Source: Phycisphaerae bacterium (GTDB lineage Bacteria > Planctomycetota > Phycisphaerae > JAJVII01). From it: a stretch of 64,000 bases of DNA. The position numbers were made by a program, and so were the translations under genes. The notes under the pieces were generated by a model. That model made no database searches. It saw nothing but the letters and a program-made list of their open reading frames with translations, and was not told where the DNA came from. The stretch spans positions 124,001 through 188,000 of the forward strand of contig JAJVII010000015.1 in NCBI GenBank assembly GCA_022072085.1. Reading direction: 5' to 3'. This document shows, piece after piece, positions 24,979 through 34,300 of the stretch (position 1 is the first letter of the stretch; each line of letters opens with the position of its first letter).

Positions 24979-27186
24979 ATGATCACCAAACAGATTGAAG
25001 CGGATTTCTGCGTCGTCGGCGGGGGCATCTCGGGCCTCTGCGCCGCGATCACGGCGGCCAGGCACGGCCTGCGGACCGTGCTGATCCAGGATCGCCCGGT
25101 CCTGGGCGGCAACGCCAGCAGCGAGATCCGCGTCTGGATCCAGGGCGCGACCTCCAGCGGCCGCAACCGCTACGCCCGCGAGGGCGGCGTGCTCAATGAG
25201 CTTTACCTCGAACACATGTGGCGCAACCCCGAGTCCAACGCCCACCTCCTTGACGCCCTGTTGCTGGAGATGGTCACCCGCGAGCCCAACCTAACGCTGC
25301 TGCTGGACGCGGCCGTCTACGAGTGCGCGATGGCCGCCGACGGCCGCATCGCGTCGGCCGCCGCGTTCTGCTCGCTGAACCAGACCCGCTACGTCGTGGC
25401 CGCTCCCCTCTTTGCCGACGCCAGCGGCGACGGCATCCTCGGATTCCTCGCCGGCGCCGAGTTCCGCATGGGCCGCGAGAGCCGCGACGAGTACGGCGAG
25501 CCCTTCGCTCCCGAGCAGGCCGACAACCTCACCCTCGGCGATTCGATGTATTTCTACAGCAAGCGGCACAGCCACCCGGTCCGCTTCACGCCGCCGGCCT
25601 ACGCGATCGACATCACCACCATCGGCATGAACGACTACCGATTCCGCCGCCTCTCCACGATGGCCGAGCCCTACGGCTGCGAACTGTGGTGGGTGGAATA
25701 CGGCGGCCGCCTGAACACCGTCTACGACGCCGACAAGATCAAGCACCACCTGACCTGCCTGGTCTACGGCATCTGGGACTACATCAAGAACTCCGGCAAG
25801 TTCGCCGACGTCGACGACCTCACGCTCGAATGGGTCAGCAGCTATCCCGGCAAGCGCGAGAGCCGCCGCTTCCTCGGGCCGCACGTCCTCAAGCAGCACG
25901 AGATCCTCGCCCAGGAGCCTTTCGCCGACGGCATCGGGGCAGCCGGCTGGTCCATCGACCTGCACCCCTCCGACGGCATCTACTCCAAGGAGAAGCCCAG
26001 CCAGCATCTCCACCCCGACTGGGTCTACAATGTCCCCTTCCGCTGCCTCTACAGCCGCAACGTGGACAACCTTCTGCTGGCCGGCCGCCTGATCTCCGCC
26101 TCTCACGTCGCGTTCGGCTCGATCCGCGTGATGGGCACCGGCGGCATGTGCGGCCAGGCGGCCGGCGTCGCCGCGGCCATCTGCCATCGCGACGGCACGA
26201 TGCCCAAGGACATCTCAGCCGACCCCGCGCGCGTGCGCGAGCTTCAGCAATCGCTCCTCCGCGACGGCCAGCACATCCCCGGGCTGCGCAACGAGGACCC
26301 CGCCGATCTGGCCCGGGCCGCAACCGTCACCGCGTCCAGCACCTATGCCCTCCATGACCGCACCGACGCCGACGCCGAAATCAGGTTGGCCGACGGCGGC
26401 TACATCATCCTGCCCGTCGCCGATCCGGCGACCGAGTGGGCCGAGCTTCAGTTCCGCGCCGACGCCGACACGACGCTCGAATACCAGCTCAAGCTCAACG
26501 ACCGAATCGTGAACTACCACCCCAACGTCGACGCGGGCACGCACACGCTGAACCTGCCGGCCGGCCGGGCCGTCTGGCATCGCCTCCCGCTGCCGAGACT
26601 GGCTGCCCCGCAGAACGTCTGGGTCATCCTGCCCAAGCGTTCGGACGTCGTGCTGCTCTGCACGCGGATGCGGGCCGCCGGGCTGGTCGTCGAGGACTAC
26701 AGCCAGCGTCGACTGACCTTCAGCCGGTTCCAATACTGCCCGACGATCCGCCTGCCGCGGCAGCAGCGGCTCTACGAGCCCGCCAACGTCATCGACGGCT
26801 ACCACCGGCCGCACGTCTTCCCGCACTCGTGGGTGTCGGGCCCGCTGACTGACGGCCCGCAGTGGATCGAGTTGGCCCTGCCCGGCCCGGCCGCCGTCGG
26901 CACGGTGCAACTCACGTTCAACGGCGACGTGAACATGCACATCCAGACCGCGCTGGACGAGGTCGACCGCCGCGACGTGCCGGAGTTGGTCAAGGACTGC
27001 GACGTGGAACTGCTCGACGCAGGCGGCCAGTGCACGCGGCGGATCGAAGTCCGCGACAACCACCAGATCATGCTGCGTCTGGACGCAGGCGGCGCGACCG
27101 CCAGCCGCGTGCGCGTCACGGTGCTGGCCGCTCGCGACCACGACCGCGCCGAGATCCACGAAGTCCGCCTCTACGCGAAGAACTGA
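24979..27186 (+). CDS. FAD-dependent oxidoreductase (pfam12831 type) with C-terminal sandwich domain
   Basis: A 735-residue flavoprotein. The dinucleotide-binding motif VVGGGISGLCAAITAARHG is at about residues 12-30, followed by RPVLGGNASSEIRVW, typical of the FAD_oxidored family found beside carbohydrate-use genes in planctomycetes and Verrucomicrobia. FADASGDG and the late RVMGTGGMCGQAAG also bind FAD. From about residue 440 the protein changes to beta-rich sequence, with an F5/8 type C-like C-terminal part (GPQWIELALPGPAAVGTVQLTF). No signal peptide is visible. The substrate is unknown. A near-leaderless start is likely. Confidence 0.85.
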   Translation: MITKQIEADFCVVGGGISGLCAAITAARHGLRTVLIQDRPVLGGNASSEIRVWIQGATSSGRNRYAREGGVLNELYLEHMWRNPESNAHLLDALLLEMVTREPNLTLLLDAAVYECAMAADGRIASAAAFCSLNQTRYVVAAPLFADASGDGILGFLAGAEFRMGRESRDEYGEPFAPEQADNLTLGDSMYFYSKRHSHPVRFTPPAYAIDITTIGMNDYRFRRLSTMAEPYGCELWWVEYGGRLNTVYDADKIKHHLTCLVYGIWDYIKNSGKFADVDDLTLEWVSSYPGKRESRRFLGPHVLKQHEILAQEPFADGIGAAGWSIDLHPSDGIYSKEKPSQHLHPDWVYNVPFRCLYSRNVDNLLLAGRLISASHVAFGSIRVMGTGGMCGQAAGVAAAICHRDGTMPKDISADPARVRELQQSLLRDGQHIPGLRNEDPADLARAATVTASSTYALHDRTDADAEIRLADGGYIILPVADPATEWAELQFRADADTTLEYQLKLNDRIVNYHPNVDAGTHTLNLPAGRAVWHRLPLPRLAAPQNVWVILPKRSDVVLLCTRMRAAGLVVEDYSQRRLTFSRFQYCPTIRLPRQQRLYEPANVIDGYHRPHVFPHSWVSGPLTDGPQWIELALPGPAAVGTVQLTFNGDVNMHIQTALDEVDRRDVPELVKDCDVELLDAGGQCTRRIEVRDNHQIMLRLDAGGATASRVRVTVLAARDHDRAEIHEVRLYAKN

Positions 27187-27214
27187 CCCGCGGCATCCGC
27201 GAAGAGAAGAGAAA

Positions 27215-27387
27215 GCATCCGCAGATTACGCAGATTCCGCAGACTTGGAGAAGATCGCCCACCAAGGGCCATAAGGACCCACGAAGGGATTCTGCGGGAA
27301 CGAGAGAAGAGAATCCCCTTTCACAACTTTGTGACCCTTCGCGGGAGTTCCTCGTGTCTTTCCCACAATCTGCGCAATCTGTGGATG
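27215..27387. repeat. Nested inverted-repeat block of GCAGATTACG-type short-period repeats
   Basis: An outer arm CATCCGCAGATTACGCAGAT (from 27216) returns inverted at 27367-27387 with 19 of 21 bases matching. Inside it, a second pair built on CACGAAGGG (about 27275) and CCCTTCGCG (about 27345) forms an inner repeat. The block fills the gap between two convergent genes and is not coding. Confidence 0.7.
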
Positions 27388-27394
27388 TCCTCTC

Positions 27395-28891
27395 TTACAC
27401 GCGCAGCACGCCGAAGCGGTCGGGGGCGTGGTTGGTCGGGCCGACCCAGGAGAAGACGTAGCTGCCCGGCTGCGGGCAGCGGTTGCGGCAGACGTTGAAT
27501 CGCCAAGCCGACCCCGGCTCGCAGCGGGCCCCCAGCGCCTGCACCGGAATTGCGACCTCCACCGACCAGCCGCCCAGCGACCGGCCGGCCGCCGCACGCA
27601 AGCCCTCCAGGCCAACGGTCCCGTCGGGCATGTGAACGCCGACCGATCTGCCGGCCGCGTTCACCATCACGTGCCAGTAGTCCTGCGGCCGCGACTCGTC
27701 CAGGCCCAGGAAGACCTCGACCGCGTCATCGGCCCAGATGCTCGTTCGGCCGTCTTCGGTCACTGCGGTCTTGATGCCTTCGGGCATCGGCTCGTCGCAG
27801 CGGAAGGCGAGGTAGAGCGTCCCGCCGGCGAGCAATCCGCGCACCTCCGTCGTCACCGGAGGCGGGGTTGCGCCGGGCCGGGCGTAGAATCCTCCCGCCG
27901 GCTTGGCCTGCCGCCATTGCGGGTCGCTCATCGTCCCGGTGAGCTTCGGGGCGGGGTCAACCCGCACCGCATTGAGCACCGGGACCTCCTCCAGCAGGCC
28001 GCGGAGCCGGTCCAGTTCCGCGCTGCTGAGGAACAGCGGCTGCGTCCAGGCCAGCCGGTCGCCGCGTCCGTAGCACTCGAAGCGGACGTAGGAGACGCCC
28101 AGTTCGCCGCCGTCCAGAAACATCTCGGTTGAGTCGACGTAGCCCAGCCGCTTGCCGCTCTCGCTGATCACGGCGATGCCCGTGGCGTCGGCCGTCTTGA
28201 CGTGGACGGTCGACCCGTCGACGCGGATCGACTCGATCGTGACGCCCGTCGACGCATAGAACGCCCCGCGGCGCAGGGCGTCCATCACGCCGGCGACGCT
28301 GCGGTCGGCCGTCATGACGACATTCCACCCGCGGCCGATGTCCTCGGGCTTGTGGGCGTCGTCGTTGGCGAAGCCCCACACCCGTCGCCCGCCCGTCAGC
28401 AGCATGTCCCACTTGTAGAGCGCCAGCCCGCCGCCCAGGCCCCAGTGCGTGCCGCCGTTGAATATCTCGATGCCGGCGTAGCCGGTCAAGGCGCGGAGCG
28501 TCTCGATCGGGCAGTGGTTGAAGTGGGCCTCCCAGTTGGGATGGCAGAGCACCGCCAGCCCGCCCTCGGCGTTGATGCGGCTGATGGCAGCCTGGCGATC
28601 GCGACCGCCGACTAGGCTGGCTGCCCCGATGTGCAGCATGTGCGGGCCGCCGGCGCTGATCTCGTTGCCTGGCAGCAGGACCATGCCGCAGGGGTCGAGC
28701 CCGGCCAAGTCGGCCTGCGTGTCGTGGTCGCTCATCATCAGCAGGCCGTAGCCGCACTCCGCATAGGCGCGGATGACCTCCTGAATGTCCAGCCGCCCGT
28801 CGGAACGGGTGCTGTGCGTGTGCAGGTTGCCCTTGAGATGATGAACCGGCCCGGATTGCGGGTAGGGCGACTCGAATCGAACGTCAGACAT
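27395..28891 (-). CDS. PHP-domain protein with C-terminal carbohydrate-binding-like domain
   Basis: A 498-residue protein. Residues 1-230 form a PHP metal-dependent phosphoesterase-like domain, with KGNLHTHSTRSDG near residue 20, MSDHDTQ near 53, GNEIS near 75, LCHPNWE near 115 and FANDDAH near 173. The final ~170 residues (from about 330) look like a CBM9-type beta-sandwich (FLGLDESRPQDYWHVMVNAAG). The combination suggests action on a sugar-linked substrate, which is not proven; no signal peptide is seen. It may be cotranscribed with the HTH-GspE gene 67 bases upstream. Confidence 0.82.
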   Translation of the reverse strand: MSDVRFESPYPQSGPVHHLKGNLHTHSTRSDGRLDIQEVIRAYAECGYGLLMMSDHDTQADLAGLDPCGMVLLPGNEISAGGPHMLHIGAASLVGGRDRQAAISRINAEGGLAVLCHPNWEAHFNHCPIETLRALTGYAGIEIFNGGTHWGLGGGLALYKWDMLLTGGRRVWGFANDDAHKPEDIGRGWNVVMTADRSVAGVMDALRRGAFYASTGVTIESIRVDGSTVHVKTADATGIAVISESGKRLGYVDSTEMFLDGGELGVSYVRFECYGRGDRLAWTQPLFLSSAELDRLRGLLEEVPVLNAVRVDPAPKLTGTMSDPQWRQAKPAGGFYARPGATPPPVTTEVRGLLAGGTLYLAFRCDEPMPEGIKTAVTEDGRTSIWADDAVEVFLGLDESRPQDYWHVMVNAAGRSVGVHMPDGTVGLEGLRAAAGRSLGGWSVEVAIPVQALGARCEPGSAWRFNVCRNRCPQPGSYVFSWVGPTNHAPDRFGVLRV

Positions 28892-28958
28892 CTTCGCCTC
28901 CGTGACTGGAGGCGGATTATACGCGCCTGGCCGGGCCGGCGGTAGCAGCGGCCGCCGC

Positions 28959-30560
28959 CTACTTGTTGCCCACCAGCCGCATCACCTCGGTCAGCGTCGT
29001 CCGGCCGGCCGCCGCCTGGCGGACGCCGTCGGCAGCCCAGGTCACCATGCCTTCGCTCACGGCGGTCGCACGCAACTGGTCGGCCGTCGCGTTCTCGCGG
29101 AGCGCCCTGCCGATGGCCGGCGACATTTTCAGCGTCTCGGCGATCAGCATGCGGCCGCGATAGGCGGCATGCTGCTCGACGCCGCGGGCCGCCGGCTCGC
29201 GGAAGGCCTTGTCCATCGTGTCCCATTTCAGCCCGCCGGCGCGGGCGAACTTCTCAGCCAGGCCGAGCAGTTCGGGACTGGCCATCGGGGCGGACTTCTC
29301 GGGCAGGAGGCAGCGGACCAGCCGCTGAGCGACGATCAACTTGACCGCGTCGGCGACGATGAACGGGTCGCCGCCGATATCGATCATCCGCCGCAGGGCC
29401 GAGGCCGCGTCGTCGGTGTGCAGCGTGGTGATGACCAGGTGCCCGGTCAGGGCCGCCTGGAGGCAGATCATCAGCGTGTCGCGGTTGCGGATCTCGCCGA
29501 CGAAGATCACGTCGGGCGCCGACCGCAGCATCGCCCGCATCGCCCGCTCGAAAGTCACGTCGAACTGCGGACGCACCGGCATCTGCACGACGCCCGGCAG
29601 CATGTACTCCACCGGGTCCTCGATGCTCATGACCTTGATGGCCGGGCTGACCAATTCCATCAGGCAGGAGTAGATCACGGTCGTCTTGCCGCAGCCGGTC
29701 GGGCCGGTGACGACGATCAGGCCGGACGGCTGCGTCAGGGCCTCGTCGATGCGGGCGCGGTCCTCGGGCTGGAACTTCATGCGGTCCAGCTTGAGCACGA
29801 CCTGGTCGGGGTCGAGAAACCGCACGGTCATCGACTCGCCGAACAGCGCCGGCACGAAACAGACGCGCAGGTCCATGCGCTTCTTCTCGCGTCCGAGCTC
29901 GATGAGGATGCGGCCGTCCTGCGGGCGTTTGTTCTCGTGGACGTCGCAGGCGGCCATCCGCTTGAACTGCTCGATGACGGCCGGCAGGAGCTTGAGGTCA
30001 AACTCAGCCGCCGTCCGCAGCAGGCCGTCGACGCGGAAGCGAACCAGGGCGATGTTGCCGCCGGCGGCGTTCACCTGCGGCTCGATGCTCATGTCGCTGG
30101 CGTGCATGGCCGTGCCGGCGATGACCATCAGGTGGGCGGCGCGAGCGACGGTGTCGCCCTCGGCCTCGGGCGACCAGGGGGCGCGGGCGGCCCTGGACGC
30201 CTCAGCCAGCCGATCCAGCAGGGGCTTGATGCTGACCGGCAGGTCCACCCTGGGCGATTGGCCGTGCAGGAAGCGATCGAGGTCCTCGCGGGCGAACCGC
30301 CACTGCTTGCCGACTTTGTGCCCCTTCACCCTTCCCTCGCGCACCCAGCGATAGAAGGTGGGGCGCGAGACCTTGAGCATGGCTGCCGCCTCGTCGATGC
30401 TCAGGGGCCCCTGCCCGCCGGGCCCAGCCGGCAGGTCGGACAGACCGCCCATGGGAGCGGGTCCGCCGGGTAATTTCCCTTTCGCCTTGCGGGACAATGA
30501 CTTGGACTTGCTCGACCCGCTCTTCGACTTGTCGCTGGCTGACTTTCGTCGGTTTGCCAT
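28959..30560 (-). CDS. GspE/PilB-type secretion ATPase fused to an N-terminal DNA-binding HTH domain
   Basis: A 533-residue AAA-type secretion ATPase. After a basic Ser/Lys tail, residues ~52-100 are an excisionase/MerR-like helix-turn-helix (LSIDEAAAMLKVSRPTFYRWVREGRV ... WRFAREDLDRFL). The T2SS/T4P ATPase follows, with Walker A GPTGCGKTT near 285, the Asp box, Walker B DVIFVGEIRN and the His box TTLHTDD. The tetra-Cys zinc module of classical GspE is absent. No other secretion gene is adjacent. The HTH domain suggests DNA binding or a role as a regulator or scaffold. AAAGGAGG precedes the ATG, and an operator-like palindrome lies in its promoter. Confidence 0.88.
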   Translation of the reverse strand: MANRRKSASDKSKSGSSKSKSLSRKAKGKLPGGPAPMGGLSDLPAGPGGQGPLSIDEAAAMLKVSRPTFYRWVREGRVKGHKVGKQWRFAREDLDRFLHGQSPRVDLPVSIKPLLDRLAEASRAARAPWSPEAEGDTVARAAHLMVIAGTAMHASDMSIEPQVNAAGGNIALVRFRVDGLLRTAAEFDLKLLPAVIEQFKRMAACDVHENKRPQDGRILIELGREKKRMDLRVCFVPALFGESMTVRFLDPDQVVLKLDRMKFQPEDRARIDEALTQPSGLIVVTGPTGCGKTTVIYSCLMELVSPAIKVMSIEDPVEYMLPGVVQMPVRPQFDVTFERAMRAMLRSAPDVIFVGEIRNRDTLMICLQAALTGHLVITTLHTDDAASALRRMIDIGGDPFIVADAVKLIVAQRLVRCLLPEKSAPMASPELLGLAEKFARAGGLKWDTMDKAFREPAARGVEQHAAYRGRMLIAETLKMSPAIGRALRENATADQLRATAVSEGMVTWAADGVRQAAAGRTTLTEVMRLVGNK

Positions 30561-30584
30561 GAGGCGCCTCCTTTATGTGATCAA

Positions 30585-30612
30585 GTAATATCATAGCTCT
30601 TATGATATGCAA
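30585..30612 (-). promoter_or_regulatory. Promoter with operator-like palindrome for the HTH-GspE gene
   Basis: On the minus strand, TTGCAT (30607-30612) and TATTAC (30585-30590) are 16 bases apart. A perfect inverted repeat ATATCATA/TATGATAT (30588-30595 and 30601-30608, five-base centre) lies across the spacer. The stretch is markedly AT-rich for this genome. Binding here would block polymerase. Confidence 0.55.
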
Positions 30613-30684
30613 ATATAAAATTGGAACGCCCGCCATCTTCCTTCTTGCCGGGCGCCGCGATCGCGGCCGATCCTCGTCATCGCG

Positions 30685-30713
30685 TTGCCGCAAACACCAG
30701 CCCGGCTTATAAT
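30685..30713 (+). promoter_or_regulatory. Promoter of the zinc-ribbon membrane protein gene
   Basis: TTGCCG (30685-30690), 17 bases and a perfect TATAAT (30708-30713) lie about 47 bases before the start codon at 30761. Confidence 0.6.
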
Positions 30714-30760
30714 GAATGCTGCATGGAGGCCGGGCGCCTGGCGCCAGAGGGAACTCTCCG

Positions 30761-32014
30761 ATGAAGCGACTCAAGTGCCCGCGCTGCGGCGAGCAGATCG
30801 TCATCACGCCCGAGGCGGTCACCGTTCAGTGCCCCTCCTGCTTCGAGGAATTCAACGTCCACCGGCCCTCCCCCATGGGCAAGGCGTCACAGCAGTTCCT
30901 CGAACAGGCCGAGAAGCAGACGCCCCGCGAATTCCGCCCGCCATCGGAATCCCGGCCCGCGCGGCCGCGTGCCGAGCAGACGCAGGCCTACGACGTCACG
31001 CCGGCTCAGCCGGTCATCGTTCAGCAGCCGGTCGTCCCGGCGCCGGTCCCGAGCACGCTGAGCGCCGGGCGGGCGAGGCTGATGGCCAGGCGGGCAGCCG
31101 CCCGCGAACGGCGGAAGCTCGTCGCCGTCTTCAGCCTGTTCCTCCTGATTCTGGCGATCCCGATCGGCATCTACGCCATCCATCGCTATCGCACCGTGAA
31201 TGACTCGCCGGCGACTCCGCCCAAGCCCGCCGCCGAGGAGCAGCAGACCCCGCAGCGCCAGCCCCTGCCGGGCGAGGTCGCGCCTCACATCTCGCCCGAG
31301 CCGGCAACGCGGAACCGCCCGGCCCCAGCCGGGAACCCCGCGCCCCCTCCGGCCGACCCGACTGAATCGACGCCGCCGGCCCGGTCGCAACCGCCGGTCA
31401 CGCCGGAGCCCGTGAACGGGCTGACCGTGGGGTTGATCAACCCCCTCCAGGCCGATCCGACCAACGACACGCGGGGGCAGTGCATCGGCCGAGTCACCTC
31501 CAGCCGCCAGCGTGTGCTCAGGCTGGTGATCGTCAGGGCGCGATTCGTCGACAGCGCCGGCCAGCAGGTCTACAACGACGCCGACGTGCAGGTGGTCGAC
31601 GTCGGCCCGGGCCAGAGCGTGCCCTTCGTCGTCGCGGTTGAGGGCATCAAGATATCCCGGATCGCCGACGTGAAGCTCTCGATCACCGACCCGCCGCAGG
31701 AAGCGCCCGAGAGCAGGCGGATCGCTCAGGTGCTCTCGGCCCGGGCGTCGTCGGACGACAAGGGCGTGACGGTCGCAGTGGAGGTCCAGAACCCGACCGA
31801 CGGAACGCTGTCGGACCTCGAGTTTCACGTGGAGCTGTTCAACGAGCGGCACTGGCGGACCTACTTCGACCTGTGCACGCCGCGCGAGGCCGTCACCCTC
31901 GACCCGCACGAGAAGCGGCGCGTCACCTTCATCATCCCGGCTGACCGTCTGGACAACATCCTGATCAACCCGGCGGCCGAAGTCCGGGCGGCCGGCCAGT
32001 TCAGCGAGAACTGA
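30761..32014 (+). CDS. Zinc-ribbon single-pass membrane protein, function unknown
   Basis: A 417-residue protein. Residues 1-30 form a zinc ribbon (CPRCGE at 6-11, CPSCFEEF at 24-31). A disordered Pro/Gln-rich region follows, then one transmembrane helix around 118-142 (VAVFSLFLLILAIPIGIYAI). After another Pro-rich linker, an extracytoplasmic beta-rich domain of about 190 residues comprises two similar halves that resemble FxLYD-type folds (VIVRARFVDSAGQQVYND and AVEVQNPTDGTLSDLEFHVE). Such zinc-ribbon anchored proteins are frequent in planctomycetes; their role is unknown. The start at 30761 has AGAGGGA upstream; a longer reading from 30716 lacks a site. Confidence 0.75.
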   Translation: MKRLKCPRCGEQIVITPEAVTVQCPSCFEEFNVHRPSPMGKASQQFLEQAEKQTPREFRPPSESRPARPRAEQTQAYDVTPAQPVIVQQPVVPAPVPSTLSAGRARLMARRAAARERRKLVAVFSLFLLILAIPIGIYAIHRYRTVNDSPATPPKPAAEEQQTPQRQPLPGEVAPHISPEPATRNRPAPAGNPAPPPADPTESTPPARSQPPVTPEPVNGLTVGLINPLQADPTNDTRGQCIGRVTSSRQRVLRLVIVRARFVDSAGQQVYNDADVQVVDVGPGQSVPFVVAVEGIKISRIADVKLSITDPPQEAPESRRIAQVLSARASSDDKGVTVAVEVQNPTDGTLSDLEFHVELFNERHWRTYFDLCTPREAVTLDPHEKRRVTFIIPADRLDNILINPAAEVRAAGQFSEN

Positions 32015-32081
32015 CGCCCCCCGCCCGGCTCGCCCCGCGGCGACGGAGCGGGCGCTGGCGGGCGCTTCCCTTTGGACCATG

Positions 32082-32110
32082 TTGGTTTTCCCGACAGCGG
32101 CGAGTAGGAT
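32082..32110 (+). promoter_or_regulatory. Candidate promoter of the rhomboid gene
   Basis: TTGGTT (32082-32087), 17 bases and TAGGAT (32105-32110) precede the GTG start at 32136 by 25 bases. Confidence 0.5.
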
Positions 32111-32135
32111 GTAGCGTTTACCAGGGAGCCGCTTC

Positions 32136-33332
32136 GTGTTCATCATCGTGCCGCTGAGCACCGACAACCCGATCCGCCGGCGGCCTTATGTGAACATCGC
32201 CCTGGTTGCAGCCAACGTGCTGGCGTTCGTCGCACTGGACGTGCTGGGCGACAAGAATCCGCAGTTGCGCGAGCTGAAGATCAACCTCATGCTCTGGGGC
32301 GAGAGCCCGCGCTGGTTCCAGTTCGTCACCAGCATGTTCCTGCACGGCAGTTGGGTCCACCTGATCGGCAACATGGTCTTCCTGTGGGTGTTCGGCAACG
32401 GCCTGAACCAGAAGATGGGCGGCGCCGCCTACCTGCTCTTCTATCTGGCCTGCGGCATCTTCGCCGGCGTCGGCTACACGCTGTTCTACTCGCAGCCGGT
32501 CGTGGGCGCCAGCGGCGCGGTGTTCGGCGTGGCGGCCGGTTATCTCGTGCTCTTCCCGCTCTCCCGCGTCTACTCGATCTACTGGATCTTCTTCTTCATC
32601 GGCTTCCTGGACCTCAGCGGGCTGATGCTCATCGGCTACTTCATCGTCTACGAAGCGGTGCTGGAGTTCACGCGGCTGGGCGCCGGCGACCACGTGGCCC
32701 ACATGGCCCACCTGGGCGGGGCGGCGTTCGGCGCAGCATCGGCGGCCCTGCTGCTGATCACCGGCGCGATCGCCCGCGACCAGTTCGACCTGCTCGCGTT
32801 GGCCAAACGCTGGCGCCAGCGGCATAGCTTCCGCCACCTGATGAGCAACCCGCAGCGGCAGGCCGAGGCCCGCTACGGCCGCATGGCCCGCCCGGTCGAT
32901 TCCCGCGAGGTGGCCAGCACGCCCGACAGCGACCCCCACGCCGAACGCGTCAGCGCCCTGCGGACGGACACCGCCAGCGCCCTGCGAGCCGGCGACCTGC
33001 TGGAGGCGGCCAGGCTGTACAACTCGCTGCGCCGGCTCGACCCCGACGCCGTGCTCCCGCAGGAGACGCAGCTCGACCTGGCCAACCAGCTCATGAGCGA
33101 CGGGGAGTATTCGACCGCCGCCGACGCCTATGAGGCGTTCCTCAAGCACTTCCCGCGCTACGCGACGCTCGAGCAGGTCGAACTGCTGCTGGGGCTGATC
33201 TACGCGCGTTACCTCGACCGGCCCGACCAGGCGCGGCAATATCTGACCAGCGCCCTGGCCCGCCTGACCGACGCGAACCAGCAGAAGCTGGCCCGCGACG
33301 AGTTGGCCCATCTGGATGCAGCCACTGGGTGA
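32136..33332 (+). CDS. Rhomboid family intramembrane serine protease with C-terminal TPR-like region
   Basis: A 398-residue membrane protease cleaving transmembrane substrates. Residues ~20-215 carry six hydrophobic segments. The loop-1 motif is MFLHGSWVHLIGNMVFLWVFG. The nucleophile is Ser126 in VVGASGAVFG and the catalytic His is H192 in HMAHLGGAAFG. From about residue 270, a soluble region has alternating helices like tetratricopeptide repeats (DLLEAARLYNSLRRLDPDA, GEYSTAADAYEAFLKHFP), perhaps for substrate contact. The start codon is GTG. The next gene overlaps or abuts its 3' end, so the two are probably cotranscribed. Confidence 0.92.
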   Translation: MFIIVPLSTDNPIRRRPYVNIALVAANVLAFVALDVLGDKNPQLRELKINLMLWGESPRWFQFVTSMFLHGSWVHLIGNMVFLWVFGNGLNQKMGGAAYLLFYLACGIFAGVGYTLFYSQPVVGASGAVFGVAAGYLVLFPLSRVYSIYWIFFFIGFLDLSGLMLIGYFIVYEAVLEFTRLGAGDHVAHMAHLGGAAFGAASAALLLITGAIARDQFDLLALAKRWRQRHSFRHLMSNPQRQAEARYGRMARPVDSREVASTPDSDPHAERVSALRTDTASALRAGDLLEAARLYNSLRRLDPDAVLPQETQLDLANQLMSDGEYSTAADAYEAFLKHFPRYATLEQVELLLGLIYARYLDRPDQARQYLTSALARLTDANQQKLARDELAHLDAATG

Positions 33333-33339
33333 CCTTCGC

Positions 33340-34218
33340 ATGACCGACACGATCGCATTCATCGCGGACACGCACATCGGCGCCGACGAGACGCGCTTCG
33401 CGTTCCAGCCGCACCGGCCCCAGTGGCTCGACGCCGCTTTCGCCGGCCTGGCGGAGGTGGTAAGGCGGGAGGGCGTGGACCTGGTCGTTCACGGCGGCGA
33501 CATCGGGCACGCCGGCACAGCCGAAGAGACCGCGCGTGCGATGACAATCCTGGGCGGACTGGGCACACCGGTGGCGGCCTGCCTGGGCAATCACGACATG
33601 TTCGGCGACGGCTCGTACGAGCGATGGGGCGAGTGCGTCGAGGAGGCGGCTGCACGCGGCCTGCTGCTAGCCAACCGCCGCGTGCGCCTGGCCGAGGCCG
33701 ACGTCTTCGTGCTCAACCATGCGTGGCTGCGCGAAGGCTGGCCCGCGTGGCGATGGACCGACGGCACGGCCCTGGGCTGCCTGCACGAAGAGCAACTGGC
33801 GTGGCTGGCCGACGGACTGGCAGCGTCGCCGGACCGGCCGGCCGTCATTGCGGTGCATCAGCCGATCGCACCGCCGCCGGAGCGGCTGCGTCCCGGCGCA
33901 TCCGAGGTCTATCCTTCCGACCCGCCGTTCGCCGGGCCGCTGACCGAGTTGATCGGCCGCCACCCGCGCGTGCGGCTCGTGCTCAGCGGGCACTACCACG
34001 CGACCTATCGCACCGACCATGGGCGCTGGGTCCACTGCTCGGTCGCATCGATGACGGAAATGCCGTTCGACGTGCGGATCATCCGAATCGGCCGATCCGG
34101 CATGAGCGTCGCCACCGTGCCGGCCATGCCCGCCCCGCCCGACGCCGAACTCAACCCCGAGAAGGCCTGGTGCATCGGCCAGCCGTGGGACCGGGACTTC
34201 ACGCTGACCTGGGCCTGA
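33340..34218 (+). CDS. Calcineurin-like metallophosphoesterase
   Basis: A 292-residue dinuclear-metal phosphoesterase. All motifs are present in order: IADTHIG near residue 6, VHGGDIGHAG near 49, CLGNHDMFG near 81, IAVHQPIA near 170 and SGHYHATY near 216. No signal peptide is visible, so action is probably cytoplasmic. The substrate (nucleotide, nucleic acid or protein) cannot be inferred. The start at 33340 (MTDTIAFIAD) is chosen because the family begins there; an ATG at 33316 would overlap the rhomboid gene by 17 bases. It is convergent with the VWA gene across a terminator-like hairpin. Confidence 0.85.
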   Translation: MTDTIAFIADTHIGADETRFAFQPHRPQWLDAAFAGLAEVVRREGVDLVVHGGDIGHAGTAEETARAMTILGGLGTPVAACLGNHDMFGDGSYERWGECVEEAAARGLLLANRRVRLAEADVFVLNHAWLREGWPAWRWTDGTALGCLHEEQLAWLADGLAASPDRPAVIAVHQPIAPPPERLRPGASEVYPSDPPFAGPLTELIGRHPRVRLVLSGHYHATYRTDHGRWVHCSVASMTEMPFDVRIIRIGRSGMSVATVPAMPAPPDAELNPEKAWCIGQPWDRDFTLTWA

Positions 34219-34238
34219 GGCCCGCCCCGATGAGACGA

Positions 34239-34273
34239 GACGCCCCTTGACCGATCGCCGGCCAGGGGGCGTC
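34239..34273. terminator. Terminator-like hairpin between convergent genes
   Basis: GACGCCCCT (34239-34247) pairs with AGGGGGCGTC (34264-34273), with one bulged base and a 16-base loop. It lies between the convergent genes ending at 34218 and 34301 and could serve both. There is no strong U-tract. Confidence 0.45.
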
Positions 34274-34300
34274 GCTTGATCGCGCGGGCGGCCGCCTCGC

